A DNA stretch of 64,000 nucleotides, from contig CBCXTV010000001.1 of the NCBI GenBank assembly GCA_965178125.1, positions 1-64,000 on the forward strand, read 5' to 3'. A program made the position numbers and the translations under genes. Shown here piece after piece: positions 38,796 through 50,694 of this stretch. Numbering within the stretch: the first letter of the stretch is position 1; the number at the start of each line of letters is the position of its first letter. The stretch is from Bilabrum cf. latius (taxonomy: Eukaryota; Bigyra: Bicosoecida; Bigyra; Bicosoecida). The notes beneath the pieces are model-generated. The model was not told the DNA's origin and did not search any database. It was given only the letters and a program-made list of their open reading frames with translations.

Positions 38796-39260
38796 TTGCG
38801 CGGCAGCGGGACGAAAATGGAGCTCTCCCTGCACCGCAAGCACGCCGGAAACCTGGTGCACTTCCACGTGTGCATGACGGACTCCGAGAGGTCGCATCGT
38901 TGTCGCGTGGCGGAGGATTTCATTTGGGCCGGCAGCAGGCCGAATGTCGTGTACGGCTTTAAGGTACCGAACCGGAGCTCCCGGCAGCAGCGCAGGCGGC
39001 ATGCTTGGGGCGGCACGTGGATCTTCGACGACGCCATTACGCTCAGCGATTGCGGGTCGAGGGTGCAGATCGACGCGCCGCAGTCGAAGGTCTTGGCGAT
39101 GGTAATGCCCCGGAAGTCGGGCCAGTGGATTCCTCATAGGCTGCGCTCGCGTACGATCTGGTATTTGGGTGGGGAGCAGTCGGCCGTGATCACCAACCTC
39201 AAGTGCCAGGCCTGCCCCGGAAGTCGGGCCAGGGCATTCTCCGAGTCTCTTTGCCGATGA
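38796..39260 (+). CDS. Chimeric Rep-HUH/zinc-ribbon ORF, X2 copy
   Basis: Same 154-codon chimera as at 12098-12562. In X2 it follows directly after the only array of 72 bp repeats because the 499 bp segment is single here. Confidence 0.45.
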   Translation: MRGSGTKMELSLHRKHAGNLVHFHVCMTDSERSHRCRVAEDFIWAGSRPNVVYGFKVPNRSSRQQRRRHAWGGTWIFDDAITLSDCGSRVQIDAPQSKVLAMVMPRKSGQWIPHRLRSRTIWYLGGEQSAVITNLKCQACPGSRARAFSESLCR

Positions 39261-39807
39261 TGTCTGAGGAGAAACCGTCCGAGAGCATTGCTGTTTCCTT
39301 GGGAGACGGCCGCAATCTTCGTGGGCGTCAAGGCGCCGGTAATATGGGAAACGAGGGCGGCATGTTGGCGCGCGAGGTCGACGCCCCGGCGGAGGGGGGG
39401 GGCCGTACGTGCCGTGACAGGTCGCGCCGGAGCCGGCGGAGGAGGCGACATGGACTTGCAACGCGTGCCAGGGCCTAAGCCCCGGTCAGAGTACTTCAAG
39501 AAGTGGAAGGACTGGATCCAACCAGTTTGCCGGGTGTGTTACGACAAGTTCGACAGCGCGACGCCGTGGTGGGTGAGGTGCAAGAACTGCAAAAACGAGT
39601 TTCCGGCGTACCGATTTCCCCAGATCCGCCGGAAGAGGGACGGGCCTCGATCTCGGAAAGGGCGGGAGTCCGTTCTTGCATTCGGAATGGGCGGGGAGTT
39701 GCTTTTCCTGGGAGCATGTGCGAGATTCCTTCTCCGCGGGTCCTCTTTCGGCTTCGGCAGTCAGCAGCGCACTCTGCGGGAACGGCATTCTCCGAGTCTC
39801 TTTGCCG

Positions 39808-40998
39808 ATGATGTCTGAGGAGAAACCGTCTGAAAGCATTGCTGTTTCCTTGGGAGACGGCCGCAATCTTCGTGGGCGTCGAGGCGCCGGTGATATGGGA
39901 AACGAGGGCGGCATGTTGGCGCGCGAGGTCGACGCGCCGGCGGAGCACGCCGGCGCGGCGGCAAGCGTCGATGATTCGGGCGGCCCCCACATCGAGAGCG
40001 GCGGCGCGGAGGCGGCGTCCACGGGGATGCTCGGAGAGGAGAGCGGCAAGGCAGCGCCGAAGGAGGACGCCGAAGACGACGGCGGCAAGAAGACGGAGGA
40101 GGAGGATGCTCGCGGCGGTGGACGTGCTGTGGTGCCCGGAGGTAATGACGACGTATGGACCGACGCAGCAGCTTGGAAGGCGGGTGGCGGCGTGGCAGCC
40201 GGGGCGGTCTCTGGCGCTGATAGCTGGGCTCTATGGGGGACCCCTGCGAAGTCGTCATGGGGGGAGACGTACGTGCCGCGGCAGGTCGCGTCGGAGCCGG
40301 CGGAGGAGGCGACATGGACTTGCAACGCGTGCCAGTGCTGCAAGCCCCGGTCGGCGTACTTCAAGAAGTGGAAGGACTGGATCCAACCAGTTTGCCGGGT
40401 GTGTTGCGACAAGTTCGACAACGCGACGCCGTGGTGGGTGTTGTGCAAGAACTGCAAAAACGAGTATCCGGCGTACCGATTTCCCCAGATCCGCCGGAAG
40501 AAGGAGAACTTGCGCTATTTCTTCCCTGAGGACTGGTGCGCGAAGTGCCTGGTTGCGCGTGGCTGGAGTCTCCATGATGTCCGTTCCTCTGCGGGTGAAG
40601 CGAAGCGTTGGGTGCCAAAAGCTGGCGCGAATACCGGTGACGGCGACAACGACGCTCGTGCTCCCGCACGCGACGAGCTTCCTGCAGGAGGCGCCGCCTC
40701 CTGCAGCAACGCCGTGCATCAGAGTTCTTCGCGTGACGAGGCCTTGGATGACATCAACCGGGCCATGGAGCTTCTCCGGAATGCGGAGAAATTCATCTCC
40801 GCGATGCCATCGTGCATGCAGTGTGCGGTGCAGGACCAGTTGATGCAGGGCATCGTCAAAGACCAGGCCCTCTTGGATATCTTCTCCGGCAAGATAACGG
40901 ACTGGATCAAATACCATCCGGCCACTCTTGGGGCGATCCAATCCTATCGAAACGCATGGCTGTGGGCCGACGGAATGGCTCATGGTTGTCGAGGATGA
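39808..40998 (+). CDS. Chimeric zinc-ribbon/glycosyltransferase ORF, X2 copy
   Basis: Same 396 aa chimera as at 13110-14300, intact. One notable change is Trp to Leu just before the third CxxC (WVLCKNC). Confidence 0.6.
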   Translation: MMSEEKPSESIAVSLGDGRNLRGRRGAGDMGNEGGMLAREVDAPAEHAGAAASVDDSGGPHIESGGAEAASTGMLGEESGKAAPKEDAEDDGGKKTEEEDARGGGRAVVPGGNDDVWTDAAAWKAGGGVAAGAVSGADSWALWGTPAKSSWGETYVPRQVASEPAEEATWTCNACQCCKPRSAYFKKWKDWIQPVCRVCCDKFDNATPWWVLCKNCKNEYPAYRFPQIRRKKENLRYFFPEDWCAKCLVARGWSLHDVRSSAGEAKRWVPKAGANTGDGDNDARAPARDELPAGGAASCSNAVHQSSSRDEALDDINRAMELLRNAEKFISAMPSCMQCAVQDQLMQGIVKDQALLDIFSGKITDWIKYHPATLGAIQSYRNAWLWADGMAHGCRG

Positions 40999-41356
40999 TA
41001 TCGAACCTCGCGAAGCATGCGTGGATCGGCTACTCGTAGTTCTTCACGCCATCGCGAAACCCCAAGGTGACGCAGATGGCCATGTTAGCGGGGTCAGAAG
41101 CACCGAGAATGGTCAGCCTCCAGCGCGGAAACTCACCTCATGCACAACTGCGAGCGCCTCTTGGACGTGCGGACCTATCCGGCGCACTGGGTAGACAACA
41201 CATTTGTGGTCCCCTTCCACGTGGGCATGGGCCTAAAGTGGTATCTCATCAGCCCGGAGGGGAGGAAGGCGCTCCTGAAGATGCGGATCCCGAACCGAAG
41301 CTTCGAACGCTGCGTCTGGCGCCGCATCTTCGACACGTTCCAAGGGCCGGTATGTA

Positions 41357-41605
41357 ATGTCCGTCGTGATGTCCGTGTGCGCGGCCCTGAGTTGGGGGTT
41401 GTCTCGTCTGGGAAAAAACAGAGCGCGTGCCCATCTCCTACGAAGACTTGTGCGGTGTTCACGAGCACGCCGGCGAAACCTCGAGTTTTGGCATCAAGAT
41501 CGTGTCGCGGCCAAGCTGTACGACGGCGGCAAGAAGACGGAGAAGGAGGATGCTCACGGTATCGCCCTGATCATCTGCACGACTTCGTGGGGCTCCATGA
41601 CGTAA
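41357..41605 (+). CDS. Small three-fragment chimeric ORF, X2 copy
   Basis: As at 14702-14908; one missing G near 41396 joins it to an upstream open stretch, giving 82 codons. The triple in-frame joint is conserved. Confidence 0.35.
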   Translation: MSVVMSVCAALSWGLSRLGKNRARAHLLRRLVRCSRARRRNLEFWHQDRVAAKLYDGGKKTEKEDAHGIALIICTTSWGSMT

Positions 41606-42336
41606 CGGCGAGCGAGAACATTGACTGGTGGCGTGGCTGGAGGATCTCGGGAACACACGGCGGGCGAGCCGTTTTTCAAAAGGAGCACGGGTCCTTCGGG
41701 ACGCCATTTCACTTACGGCGGGCGAGCCGTTTTCCGAATGGTGCGGGGGTCCTACTGATGCACACGGCGATCGCTGGTTCACTCACGGCGGGCGAGCCGT
41801 TTTCCGAATGGTGCGGAGTCCTCCAGATGACCACGGTGATGGGTGGCAGCATGTCATAGGCGCGCCGTCGGAAGCTTCCCCTTCGAGTGCTGCCTAAAAC
41901 TGAGAAACCTGGAGATCCTAGCATCGTATGGAGGCAAGAGGTAACACCTTGGGGTCCGTTCTCCGCTTCAATTCCTGTCCCAAATCCGATTCCCATTTCG
42001 AGACCGAAAAAGGTGACCCGGAAAACGACGGTACTTATTTCTGAACCGTTTTCCGGACGCTTTCCGGGTCTCCCATGTGACCGCTTTTTGCGTACCGAAA
42101 CACGTTCCGCGCGTGAGGAGCAGATGCGGATCTCCGCGGGGTCCTATTTGTGTCTTTTTTCGGGGACGAAATCGGGCGCACTTCTCGTGCCGATTTGTGG
42201 TCGTCTCTGAAACCGGCTGCGAGTCGGGAAAGGTGCCCGAGATGCTTGTGTCCTTGGCTTCGTATTTCTCCGCATATTCTTCAAACGCGGGCGGCAGTGG
42301 CTCCTGCGCGGGAGCTTCCCGAGTGGGTCCGTCGTG

Positions 42337-42533
42337 CAGTGCGCTGGGTAGGTCCGCAGGTCAAGGAGGCGCTCGCAGTTATAGACGTAGGTGGAGTTTG
42401 CGAGCTGCCGGCCGACATGCTCATGTGGTGACCGGAGGTCACCACATGAGCATGTCGGCCGGCAGCTCGCAAACCCCACCTGCGTCTATAACTGCGAACG
42501 CCTCCTTGACCTGCGGACCTACCCAGCGCACTG
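42337..42533. repeat. 197 bp palindrome, X3 copy
   Basis: Same palindrome as at 428-624, conserved in sequence and arm length. Confidence 0.9.
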
Positions 42534-42613
42534 AGCAGACAACGCATTTGTGGTCCCCCTCCACGTCGGCATGGGCTTGAAGTGGTACCTCAGGAGGATT
42601 TCACTTGCGCCGG

Positions 42614-43520
42614 CCCCCAGGATTTCGCCAAAAATGGCCGATCCGCACAAGGAATTTAAGTTGCGGCGACACAGCTCGGACCCTGGCTTTTTTTTGGCTG
42701 TTTCGGGCCCCAAGAGGGCTCCCGGCCCCAAAAAGGGCAAAACGCGAGGTTGTGGTGGAAAAAATGGGCCCCAAGGAGTCTCCAAACGACGCAAAACGCC
42801 ACGTTGTGGTGGATTTTAGAGCCCCTAAATCGCCCAAAAAAGACGCAAAACGCCACGTGGTGGTGGATTTTAGAGCCCCTAAATCGCCAAAAAAGACGCA
42901 AAACGCCACGTTGTAGTGGATTTTAGAGCCCCTAAATCGCCCAAAAAAGACGCAAAACGCCACGTTGTGGTGTTTTTTTTGAGCGTTTTCGGGGGGCTCG
43001 GAAGGGGACCCCCCCAGGATTTGGCCAAAAATGGCCGATCCACACAAGGACTTTAAGTTGCGGCGACACAGTTCGGGCCCCGGTTTGTTTTTGCGGTTTG
43101 GGGGCCCCGAGAGGGCTCCCGGCCCAAAAAGGGCAAAACGCGAGGTTGTGGTGGAAAAATGGGCCCCAGGCAGCCCCAAACGACGCAAAACGCCACGTTG
43201 TGGTGGATTTTAGAGCCCTAAATCGCCCAAAAAAGACGCAAAACGCCACGTTGTCGTGGATTTTAGAGCCCTAAATCGCCCCAAAGAGACGCAAAACGCC
43301 ACGTTGTAGTGGATTTTAGAGCCCCTAAACCGCCCTAAAAAGACGCCAAACGCCACGTTGTGGTGTTTTTTTTGAGCGTTTTGGGGGGCCCGGAAGGGGA
43401 CCCCCCCAGGATTTGGCCCAAAATGGCCGATCCACACAAGGAATTTAAGTTGCGGCGACACAGTTCGGGCCCCGGGGTTTGTTTTGCTGTTTGGGGGCCC
43501 CAAGAGGGCTCCCGGGAGGC
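42614..43520 (+). repeat. Nested minisatellite, X3 copy
   Basis: Same array as at 705-1612 with small length differences in G, C and A runs. Confidence 0.9.
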
Positions 43521-44104
43521 CCTAGAGTGGCCCTTCTCCGCTTCAATTCCTGTCCCAAATCCGATTCCCATTTCGAGACCGAAAAAGGTGACCCGGAAAA
43601 CGACGGTACTTATTTCTGAACCGTTTTCCGGACGCTTTCCGGGCCTCCCATGTGACCGCTTTTTGCGTACCGAAACACGTTCCGCGCGTGAGGAGCAGAT
43701 GCGGATCTCCGCGGGGTCCTAGTTGTGTCCTTTTTCGGGGGACGAAATCGGGCGCACTTGTCGTGCCGATTCGTGGTCGTCTCTGAGACCGGCTGCGAGT
43801 CGGGAAAGGTGCCCGGGAGATGCTCGTGTCCTTGGCTTCGTATTTCTCCGCGTATTCTTCAAACGCGGGCGCACGTCTCCTACCGATTCGTGGTCGGTTT
43901 CCGAGGCCGATCGCGAGTCGGGAAATGCGCCCGCGATGCGCTCTCGATCTCGGAAAGGGCGGGAGTCCGTTCTTGCATTCGGAATGGGCGGGGAGTTGCT
44001 TTTCCTGGGAGCATGTGCGAGATTCCTTCTCCGCGGGTCCTCTTTCGGCTTCGGCAGTCAGCAGCGCACTCTGCGGGAACGGCATTCTCCGAGTCTCTTT
44101 GCCG

Positions 44105-45111
44105 ATGATGTCTGAGGAGAAACCGTCCGAGAGCATTGCTGTTTCCTTGGGAGACGGCCGCAATCTTCGTGCGCGTCGAGGCGCCGGTGATATGGGAAAC
44201 GAGGGCGGCATGTTGGCGCGCGAGGTCGACGCGCCGGCGGAGCACGCCGGCGCGGCGGCAAGCGTCGATGATTCGGGCGGCCCCACATCGAGAGCGGCGG
44301 CGCGGAGGCGGCGTCCACGGGGATGCTCGGAGAGGAGAGCGGCAAGGCAGCGCCGAAGGAGGACGCCGAAGACGACGGCGGCAAGAAGACGGAGGAGGAG
44401 GATGCTCGCGGCGGTGGACGTGCTGCGGTGCCCGGAGGTAATGACGACGTATGGACCAACGCAGCAGCTTGGAAGGCGGGTGGCGGCGTGGCAGCCGGGG
44501 CGGTCTCTGGCGCTGATAGCTGGGATCTATGGGGGACCCCTGCGAAGTCGTCATGGGGGGAGACGTACGTGCTGCGGCAGGTCGCGTCGGAGCCGGCGGA
44601 GGAGGCGACATGGACTTGCAACGCGTGCCAGTGCTGCAAGCCCCGGTCGGCGTACTTTAAGAAGTGGAAGGACTGGATCCAACCAGTTTGCCGGGTGTGT
44701 TGCGACAAGTTCGACAACGCGACGCCGTGGTGGGTGTGGTGCAAGAGCTGCAAAAACGAGTATCCGGCGTACCGATTTCCCCAGATCCGCCGGAAGAAGG
44801 AGAACTTGCGCTATTTCTTCCCTGAGGACTGGTGCGCGAAGTGCCTGGTTGCGCGTGGCTGGAGTCTCCATGATGTCCGTTCCTCTGCGGGTGAAGCGAA
44901 GCGTTGGGTGCCAAAAGCTGGCGCGAATACCGGTGACGGCGACAACGACGCTCGTGCTCCCGCACGCGACGAGCTTCCTGCAGGAGGCGCCGCCTCCTGC
45001 AGCAACGCCGTGCGTCAGAGTTCTTCGCGTGACGAGGCCTTGGATGACATCAAGCGGGCCATGGAGCTTCTCCAGAATGCGGAAAGGTTCCTCCTCACGA
45101 TGCCAGCGTGA
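44105..45111 (+). pseudogene. Double zinc-ribbon gene, X3 copy, frameshifted
   Basis: Same gene as at 2198-3205, but one C is missing from the C run at about 44279. The frame is lost after roughly 58 codons and the correct frame is open again from the ATG at 44323 to the stop at 45111. The zinc-ribbon half is otherwise intact. A single missing base in a homopolymer could be a real mutation or a sequencing error. Confidence 0.7.
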
Positions 45112-46212
45112 CGCGGGAGCTTCCCGAATGGGTCCGTCGTACTGTGAGGGCGCTCCGGAAGGAAGAGCGCGAGTGAGTCATCCTTGCGCCGAGGTGAGCG
45201 CGACGTCGGAGGAGCACGGTCGTTTGATTGGGAACGATATGGTCGGCAGAGTGTGAAAATCCGAGTTTCTCGTGCAGGATTGGGCAGCTCTCTAGATATC
45301 TTGCCTGGGAAGGGTGTGATGTGGTGGGAGCGCTTCCGCCTCACGTGGCAGACGTCCACACTTCCTGGTTCCCCGGCAGGCTGTTTGGCGAGACGGAGTG
45401 GCAAAGCATCCGCCTGCTGATTCCTACTTTGTTACCTCGATTGTGAGCTCGGAGCTTGGGGCGGAGGATTCTGCGGGCAGCTCATGTGTGCCTAGAGTGT
45501 CATCCCGCGACCCTCTGACTTCTGTTCGTGGCTTTACCTCTTCGCGCAGGAAGATTCCTCATGAGGCAAGCCCGGTCCGAACTCGCGTGGGATGCCGTGC
45601 GCTGGTGCGGCTTCCACTCATCCCCGGGGTGGGGAGCGCTGGGTAAAGGATCGTCTGTCCCTGCAAGTTTCGATTCGGCGAGGTGCGGCAGCATGACGCG
45701 GACCGAGGTGAAGTCCTTTGTCCGCGATAGGTCGCCGCGTCGCGCGGTGGCGACCCCACAGCGCCCCAATCCCATTCCGGAGAGGGGGTGTGATGCAGTG
45801 GGAGCCCTTCCGCCTCACGTGACAGACGTTCACACTTCCTGGTTCCCATAAGGTCTTCAGCACAGCGCATGCGAGGCAGGCTGTTCGGCGAGACGTAGTG
45901 GCATCGCCCCCGCCTGCTCATTCCTACTTTGTTACCTCGATTGTCAGCTTGGGGCTCGGGGCGGCGGATTCAGCGGGCAGCTCATGTATGCTGGAGTGTC
46001 ATCCCGCGACCTCTGACTTCTGTCCGTGGCTTTACCTCTTCGCGCAGGAAGATTCCTCATGAGGCAAGCCCGGTGCGAACTCCTGTGGGATGCCGTGCGC
46101 TGGTTCGGATTCCACTCATGCCCGATGTGGGGAGCGCTAGGGTAAAGGATCGTCTGTCCCTGCAAGTTTCGATTCGGCTCGAGTCAATGTGAGGAAGGAG
46201 AGGTGCGGCAGC

Positions 46213-47142
46213 ATGACGCGGAACGAGGTGACGTCCTTTGTCCGCGATAGGTCGCCGCGTCGCGCGGTGGCGACCCCGCAGCGCCCAAACCCCGCCCCGC
46301 CTAGTCCTCACTCGACAGCGGTGTCGAACCTGCAGCAGCGCTTCGAGAACATGCAGCAGCGTGCGGAAAGCTTGAGCGCTCAGCTGGAGTACGCCCAAAG
46401 TGTGATCAGGCTGCTCTCAGGCCTGTTGCGCGATGAGGCTCCTCGGTTCTATGCAGACTTTGATCCCGTGATTCGGCGTGCGATGTCTGGCGCAAGCGGC
46501 TCCGTTGCGGGTAGGTCTTTCCGTCTTGTGGACGGAGGCGTCATCCACGGACCTGACACAGCAGTCGCTGCTCCTCCGCGTCGTCTCATCGTTGAGGTGC
46601 GTACGGACTGGGAGATGACCGAGACTGCCTCAACTGTGCTGGATTCCTCAGGATCAGACGACATGGGTTCCGAGGACTCGCCGCCGCCGACCGTCGTCCT
46701 CCCCAGCGGCGCGGCGGGCGCCGGCGGTGCCTAGTCCTCGGCAGCTCCTGCATCGGAGCCTCCTGTCGAGATTCGATCGCGCAACGTCGTTCCTTACATT
46801 GCTTGCCGTCGCATGTGCCGGGCGGTGGTGGGTGTGCGTGTTCGCCGAAAGTTCCCGGCCTCGTCTTCCTCAGGAGAGCTCCTCGACCCGAAATTGGCAG
46901 CTCAGCGCTGCCGTGGCCGATACAGTACCCGTGCATGGCCAGTTGGCAGCTACGCGCTGCCGTTGCCAATGTCGTCCGCACGAGAGCAGAGTGGCAGCTC
47001 AGCGCAGGCGAGAAACCGCGCTCGCAATGCTGCGAGGTGTATTCAATGCTGTGCACGTGTCTATCCCTCTCCCTGGTTTTGTCTCGCTTGCGCCAGTGTG
47101 ACCGCAGCAGAGCGGGTGCTTCCCGTGCGTCTTCAGCTTTGA
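46213..47142 (+). CDS. Coiled-coil/CxxC ORF with in-frame TAG, X3 copy
   Basis: Same arrangement as 4308-5237, TAG ending at 46734 and the frame open to 47142. The TAG is thus present in all three copies. Confidence 0.45.
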
Positions 47143-47308
47143 GCACTCCTCCAGCGACAGGAAGGCATTCGCTTGCTCTCGCTCCCCGCCTGCGTCCTAT
47201 CCCTCCCGGGTATCTTCAGAGGCCACAGGCAGTGCGAAGCTTGGCAGCGGGTCCGTCCGCGTCGTTTCGGCTGTGAGCGATCTTCTGCCCGGTTCCTCAC
47301 GCGTCATA

Positions 47309-48910
47309 ATGTCCTCTGCTTCGGTGCCGGATCAGCTCGCACGGATCAGTAAGGAGCTGAAGTGTCTCAGAGACGCGAGACAACGGGCGCGCAATGGGCT
47401 GCGCCATCCGTGGTTGCGCGCCATGGAGGCACAGGTCGCTGAGGTTATTCGTCATCACCCCGGCGGTGGCGAGGCAGCTCTTCGAACCTATGTCTCTCGT
47501 CAGTTGCAGAGTCGACAGGTTTCCACGCGGACGGCTTCGCAGGAGGAGTTTCAAAGGCAGGTCGATGAGGAGGTCGCGCTCACCATGAGGCGCCCAGCTG
47601 AGGCGTGGCAGCGAAATCCTCTTCGCTCATGTCATCGAGAGTCCGTGGCACGCGCAGAGACCTTTCTCGCCGAGGCTTCTGTCGTTGCTTGGATCGACCA
47701 TGTGAACGAGCAGCGTGGGTGTGCTCCAACTGGGAACATGGTTTTCGCCATGCTTGCGAGGATGGGCGTTCGCGCGGGGAAGGACTCGGCTCGACGGCAG
47801 TGGCTCCTGCGCTTCCGTCGTCGTTGGCGGCTTCGGCATGGCCGATTGAAGAAGCAGCCCCCGGTAACACTCGATTACGTCAGACTCGCGTGTCGTGTCT
47901 TCTATCAGTGGATTGAATTCGCAGAAGCGCGAGTGCCCCCCAACCGCCGCCTCGTCTTTGTGAATTTCGATGAGTCCAGCGTGCCCTTTGCCTTTCCGGG
48001 AATGCGCGGGTACATCGCACCGAGGTCAGGAACGGAGCCCGCTTCGCTTGGTTCGCGCACGGAGCGCCTCGCCTCGAATAGCAATCGAGGATCGTACACC
48101 TTTCTGGGTTTTATTAGCGACTGCCCGGAAATCCAGCGACGACTCCCGCGTATACTCATCGGGAAGCACACGCGGCTGAGCAAGCGCTTGATGCGTGGGG
48201 CGCCGAACCAAATGGTGGACGGAATGGAAGTCTGGGCCCGAGAGAGCTCGTGGGTGACGCAGTCCCTCATGTTCGACATTCTGCGTCGGCTTTTCGCTTC
48301 TTGGATGGACATTCAGCATGAGATCTATCCAATAGTGATACTTGACTGCGCGCCCCAACACATTTCCACTGAGATTGTGAACTTCGCACACGGCCTTGGC
48401 ATGGATCTCGTGTTTATTCCTGGTCGACTCACCTTCCTGCTTCAGCCGTTGGACGTTCTCGTCTTTCAGCTTCTTAAGCGCGACCTTCGGGAGACGTGGA
48501 TGCAGGAGCGCTCGCGTCATGAAGCGGGTCATGTCGATGTCTCTTGCCATCTCAGGGTTGTCGCTGAGTGCACGAAGAGAGTGCTCTCGTCTGGCTCGTG
48601 GCAAGGCGCTTTCGATATGACAGGCATTACCAGCGGCAGGCGCCGCTTGCATTCGACCCTACGGCGCTTGTTTGAGTGTGACATGGAGGACATCTCCAGC
48701 GATGCTCCGTCTGTCGACCAGCTCCGCTTCATCAGCAGTCCGCAGCAGCCTCTCCCGCACGATGCGCTCATCAACAGGGCCCCAGTCGCGTCCGGACACG
48801 CGGTCGACGGAGGCGTCCACGGTGGTAACGCTCGCCGCGTGCCTCGTGGCCGCAGACTAAACGGATGGACCCCCCGCGATCGCGCTCACCCCTCGGCGGC
48901 CATGCCGTGA
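47309..48910 (+). CDS. DDE transposase, pogo/DDE_1-like, X3 copy
   Basis: Intact 533 aa copy of the transposase at 5404-7005 with all three catalytic Asp. No frameshift or stop in any copy, although other parts of X are decayed. Confidence 0.8.
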   Translation: MSSASVPDQLARISKELKCLRDARQRARNGLRHPWLRAMEAQVAEVIRHHPGGGEAALRTYVSRQLQSRQVSTRTASQEEFQRQVDEEVALTMRRPAEAWQRNPLRSCHRESVARAETFLAEASVVAWIDHVNEQRGCAPTGNMVFAMLARMGVRAGKDSARRQWLLRFRRRWRLRHGRLKKQPPVTLDYVRLACRVFYQWIEFAEARVPPNRRLVFVNFDESSVPFAFPGMRGYIAPRSGTEPASLGSRTERLASNSNRGSYTFLGFISDCPEIQRRLPRILIGKHTRLSKRLMRGAPNQMVDGMEVWARESSWVTQSLMFDILRRLFASWMDIQHEIYPIVILDCAPQHISTEIVNFAHGLGMDLVFIPGRLTFLLQPLDVLVFQLLKRDLRETWMQERSRHEAGHVDVSCHLRVVAECTKRVLSSGSWQGAFDMTGITSGRRRLHSTLRRLFECDMEDISSDAPSVDQLRFISSPQQPLPHDALINRAPVASGHAVDGGVHGGNARRVPRGRRLNGWTPRDRAHPSAAMP

Positions 48911-49929
48911 CCTCGACCACGACCATGTCAGGGGCGAACGCGACTTCGTCAACCTCGAGCACGACCATCCCAGCGGCGAACGCGGCTTCCTCGATGGGAT
49001 CCCTGACCCCGACGAAGCTTCCCCGACCTCGGCCACGTGAACCTGCAGGCGCATTCTTGCCCGATGTGCCCGCGCAGGTGGCGGCCTGCACGGCGTGGGC
49101 GCCACCGTTTCGTCGACCAGACAGCTCAGCCACTCCGGCGACGCGCGAGGCGGCAACGTCCACGTGCATCAATCCGTGGACCGCTCTCTCCTGGTATCCG
49201 ACACCACCGCAGCCGACGGACCCCCCTTCCGACAGGCCTCGCGAGGTACCGAACCGGAGCTCCCGGCAGCAGCGCAGGCGTCATGCTTGGGGCGGCACGT
49301 GGGTGTTCGACGACGCCATTACGCTCAGCGATTGCGGGTCGAGGGTGCAGATCGACGCGCCGCAGTCGAAGCTCTTGGCGATGGTCCTGCCCCGGAAGTC
49401 GGGCCAGTGGATTCCTCGTAGGCTGCGCTCGCGTACGATCTGGTATTTGGCTGGGGAGCAGTCGGCCGTGATCACCAACCTCAAGTGCCAGGCCTGCAGT
49501 CGGGTCAAGCACGCGGACAGCTTCAACCCGAAGAGCTTGCGTCGGGCTCAGTACTCGTTGCTGCATTCCCTGTGGCCCGGCTACATACGACGTACCGAGC
49601 GGTCTATTTGGTGCACGCAGTGTGCGGTGGAGGACCAGTTGATGCAGGGCAACTTTCCGGACGGCTACTGTTTCCGGATCCGCGCCACACTCGAAATTTG
49701 CCATCAAGATCGCGTCGCGGCCAAGCTGTTTGCAGTGCACGACAGTAACGCTCTCTTCGAGCAGATCCCGCTGAGCTCCCGTGCGGCCATGGACGTGGCG
49801 GAGCAGTTGCGCCGATACTGGCAGGATGCCGTGTCCTCAGACGGCCAGAGCAACATCTTCCACAGCGACCACGTTTCGACAGACGACGACTCTGAGTTCG
49901 CACCGGGCGGACCGGAGAGCGTGCCGTGA
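48865..49929 (+). CDS. Single zinc-ribbon protein, X3 copy
   Basis: Intact 354 aa copy of the ORF at 6960-8024, with the same CxxC pairs and the same 46 bp overlap with the transposase gene. Confidence 0.65.
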   Translation: MDPPRSRSPLGGHAVTSTTTMSGANATSSTSSTTIPAANAASSMGSLTPTKLPRPRPREPAGAFLPDVPAQVAACTAWAPPFRRPDSSATPATREAATSTCINPWTALSWYPTPPQPTDPPSDRPREVPNRSSRQQRRRHAWGGTWVFDDAITLSDCGSRVQIDAPQSKLLAMVLPRKSGQWIPRRLRSRTIWYLAGEQSAVITNLKCQACSRVKHADSFNPKSLRRAQYSLLHSLWPGYIRRTERSIWCTQCAVEDQLMQGNFPDGYCFRIRATLEICHQDRVAAKLFAVHDSNALFEQIPLSSRAAMDVAEQLRRYWQDAVSSDGQSNIFHSDHVSTDDDSEFAPGGPESVP

Positions 49930-50129
49930 GGGACCGCAGCGACAGTAGCGTCGCTTAGGTGAGGAGCGGGTGCCAATGCTCTTTTGAAAATGGTGTGTCG
50001 TACGTACGGCAGGAGCCGTCGGTGGGAGCGGGGCGGATCCTGCGGGAAGTCGTGGAGACTGAGGGCAGAGACTCTCGGGTCGGTCAGGGTCTCATGTAAC
50101 GTGCTGTTCACCGCAGAGGTATGTGCGGA

Positions 50130-50383
50130 TCTTGGTGGATCTCTCGAGGACATGGGTGGCATACCGTTGTGCATCCGTTCCCCGGGGGGGGCGGTCGCAG
50201 AAGAGTGCACACGAAAACAAGAGGAAAGGAGACCAACCCCCCAAACCCACGTAGTGCGATCCTGGGGGGTACCCTATAAGGTACTAAGAATCCTTCTCCC
50301 GAAAATCGCACTACCTCGGGCCACAACGTCTTGGTGGATTCCTCGAGGACATGGGTGGCATACCGTTGTGCATCCGTTCCCCG
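50130..50383 (+). repeat. 55 bp direct repeats and hairpin element, X3 copy
   Basis: Same structure as at 8225-8478: direct repeats 50130-50184 and 50329-50383 with the hairpin element between. Confidence 0.75.
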
Positions 50384-50694
50384 TCGCTCCCTAACGTCTT
50401 CAGTGGCAGGTTCGGAAAAGACACCTCCGTAGGCACGCGACAAGTCCCGGTGAAGCGGGCTCGCACCGCGCTGGGCGGGAGATCGTGAGCGCTTAGAGGA
50501 CCGGAGCTTTCGGGCGGGTGCGTGTCTCGACAAACTCCCTCTTGACCACGGGCGGGGAACGTGTAGGGCGGAAGCTAAAGACACCGTAAGTAGCGGAGGG
50601 CTAACATTCCGTCCTTCGGTGAGAGCCAAAAGTTCGAGTCTGCGAGAGACTATTATACGAAGTTCTCCCCTCCTCATACGTGCGCATAGCCTCC

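Larger units (their letters stand above)
15213..41909 (+). repeat. X module, copy 2, split by U1
   Basis: Second X copy. Its first 1.7 kb is at 15213-16916 and the rest at 28901-41909; the 11,984 bp between is module U. Without U this copy is about 0.5 kb shorter than X1 and X3 because it carries one instead of two copies of a 499 bp patchwork segment (see 11767-12265). Otherwise it is collinear with X1. Confidence 0.95.
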
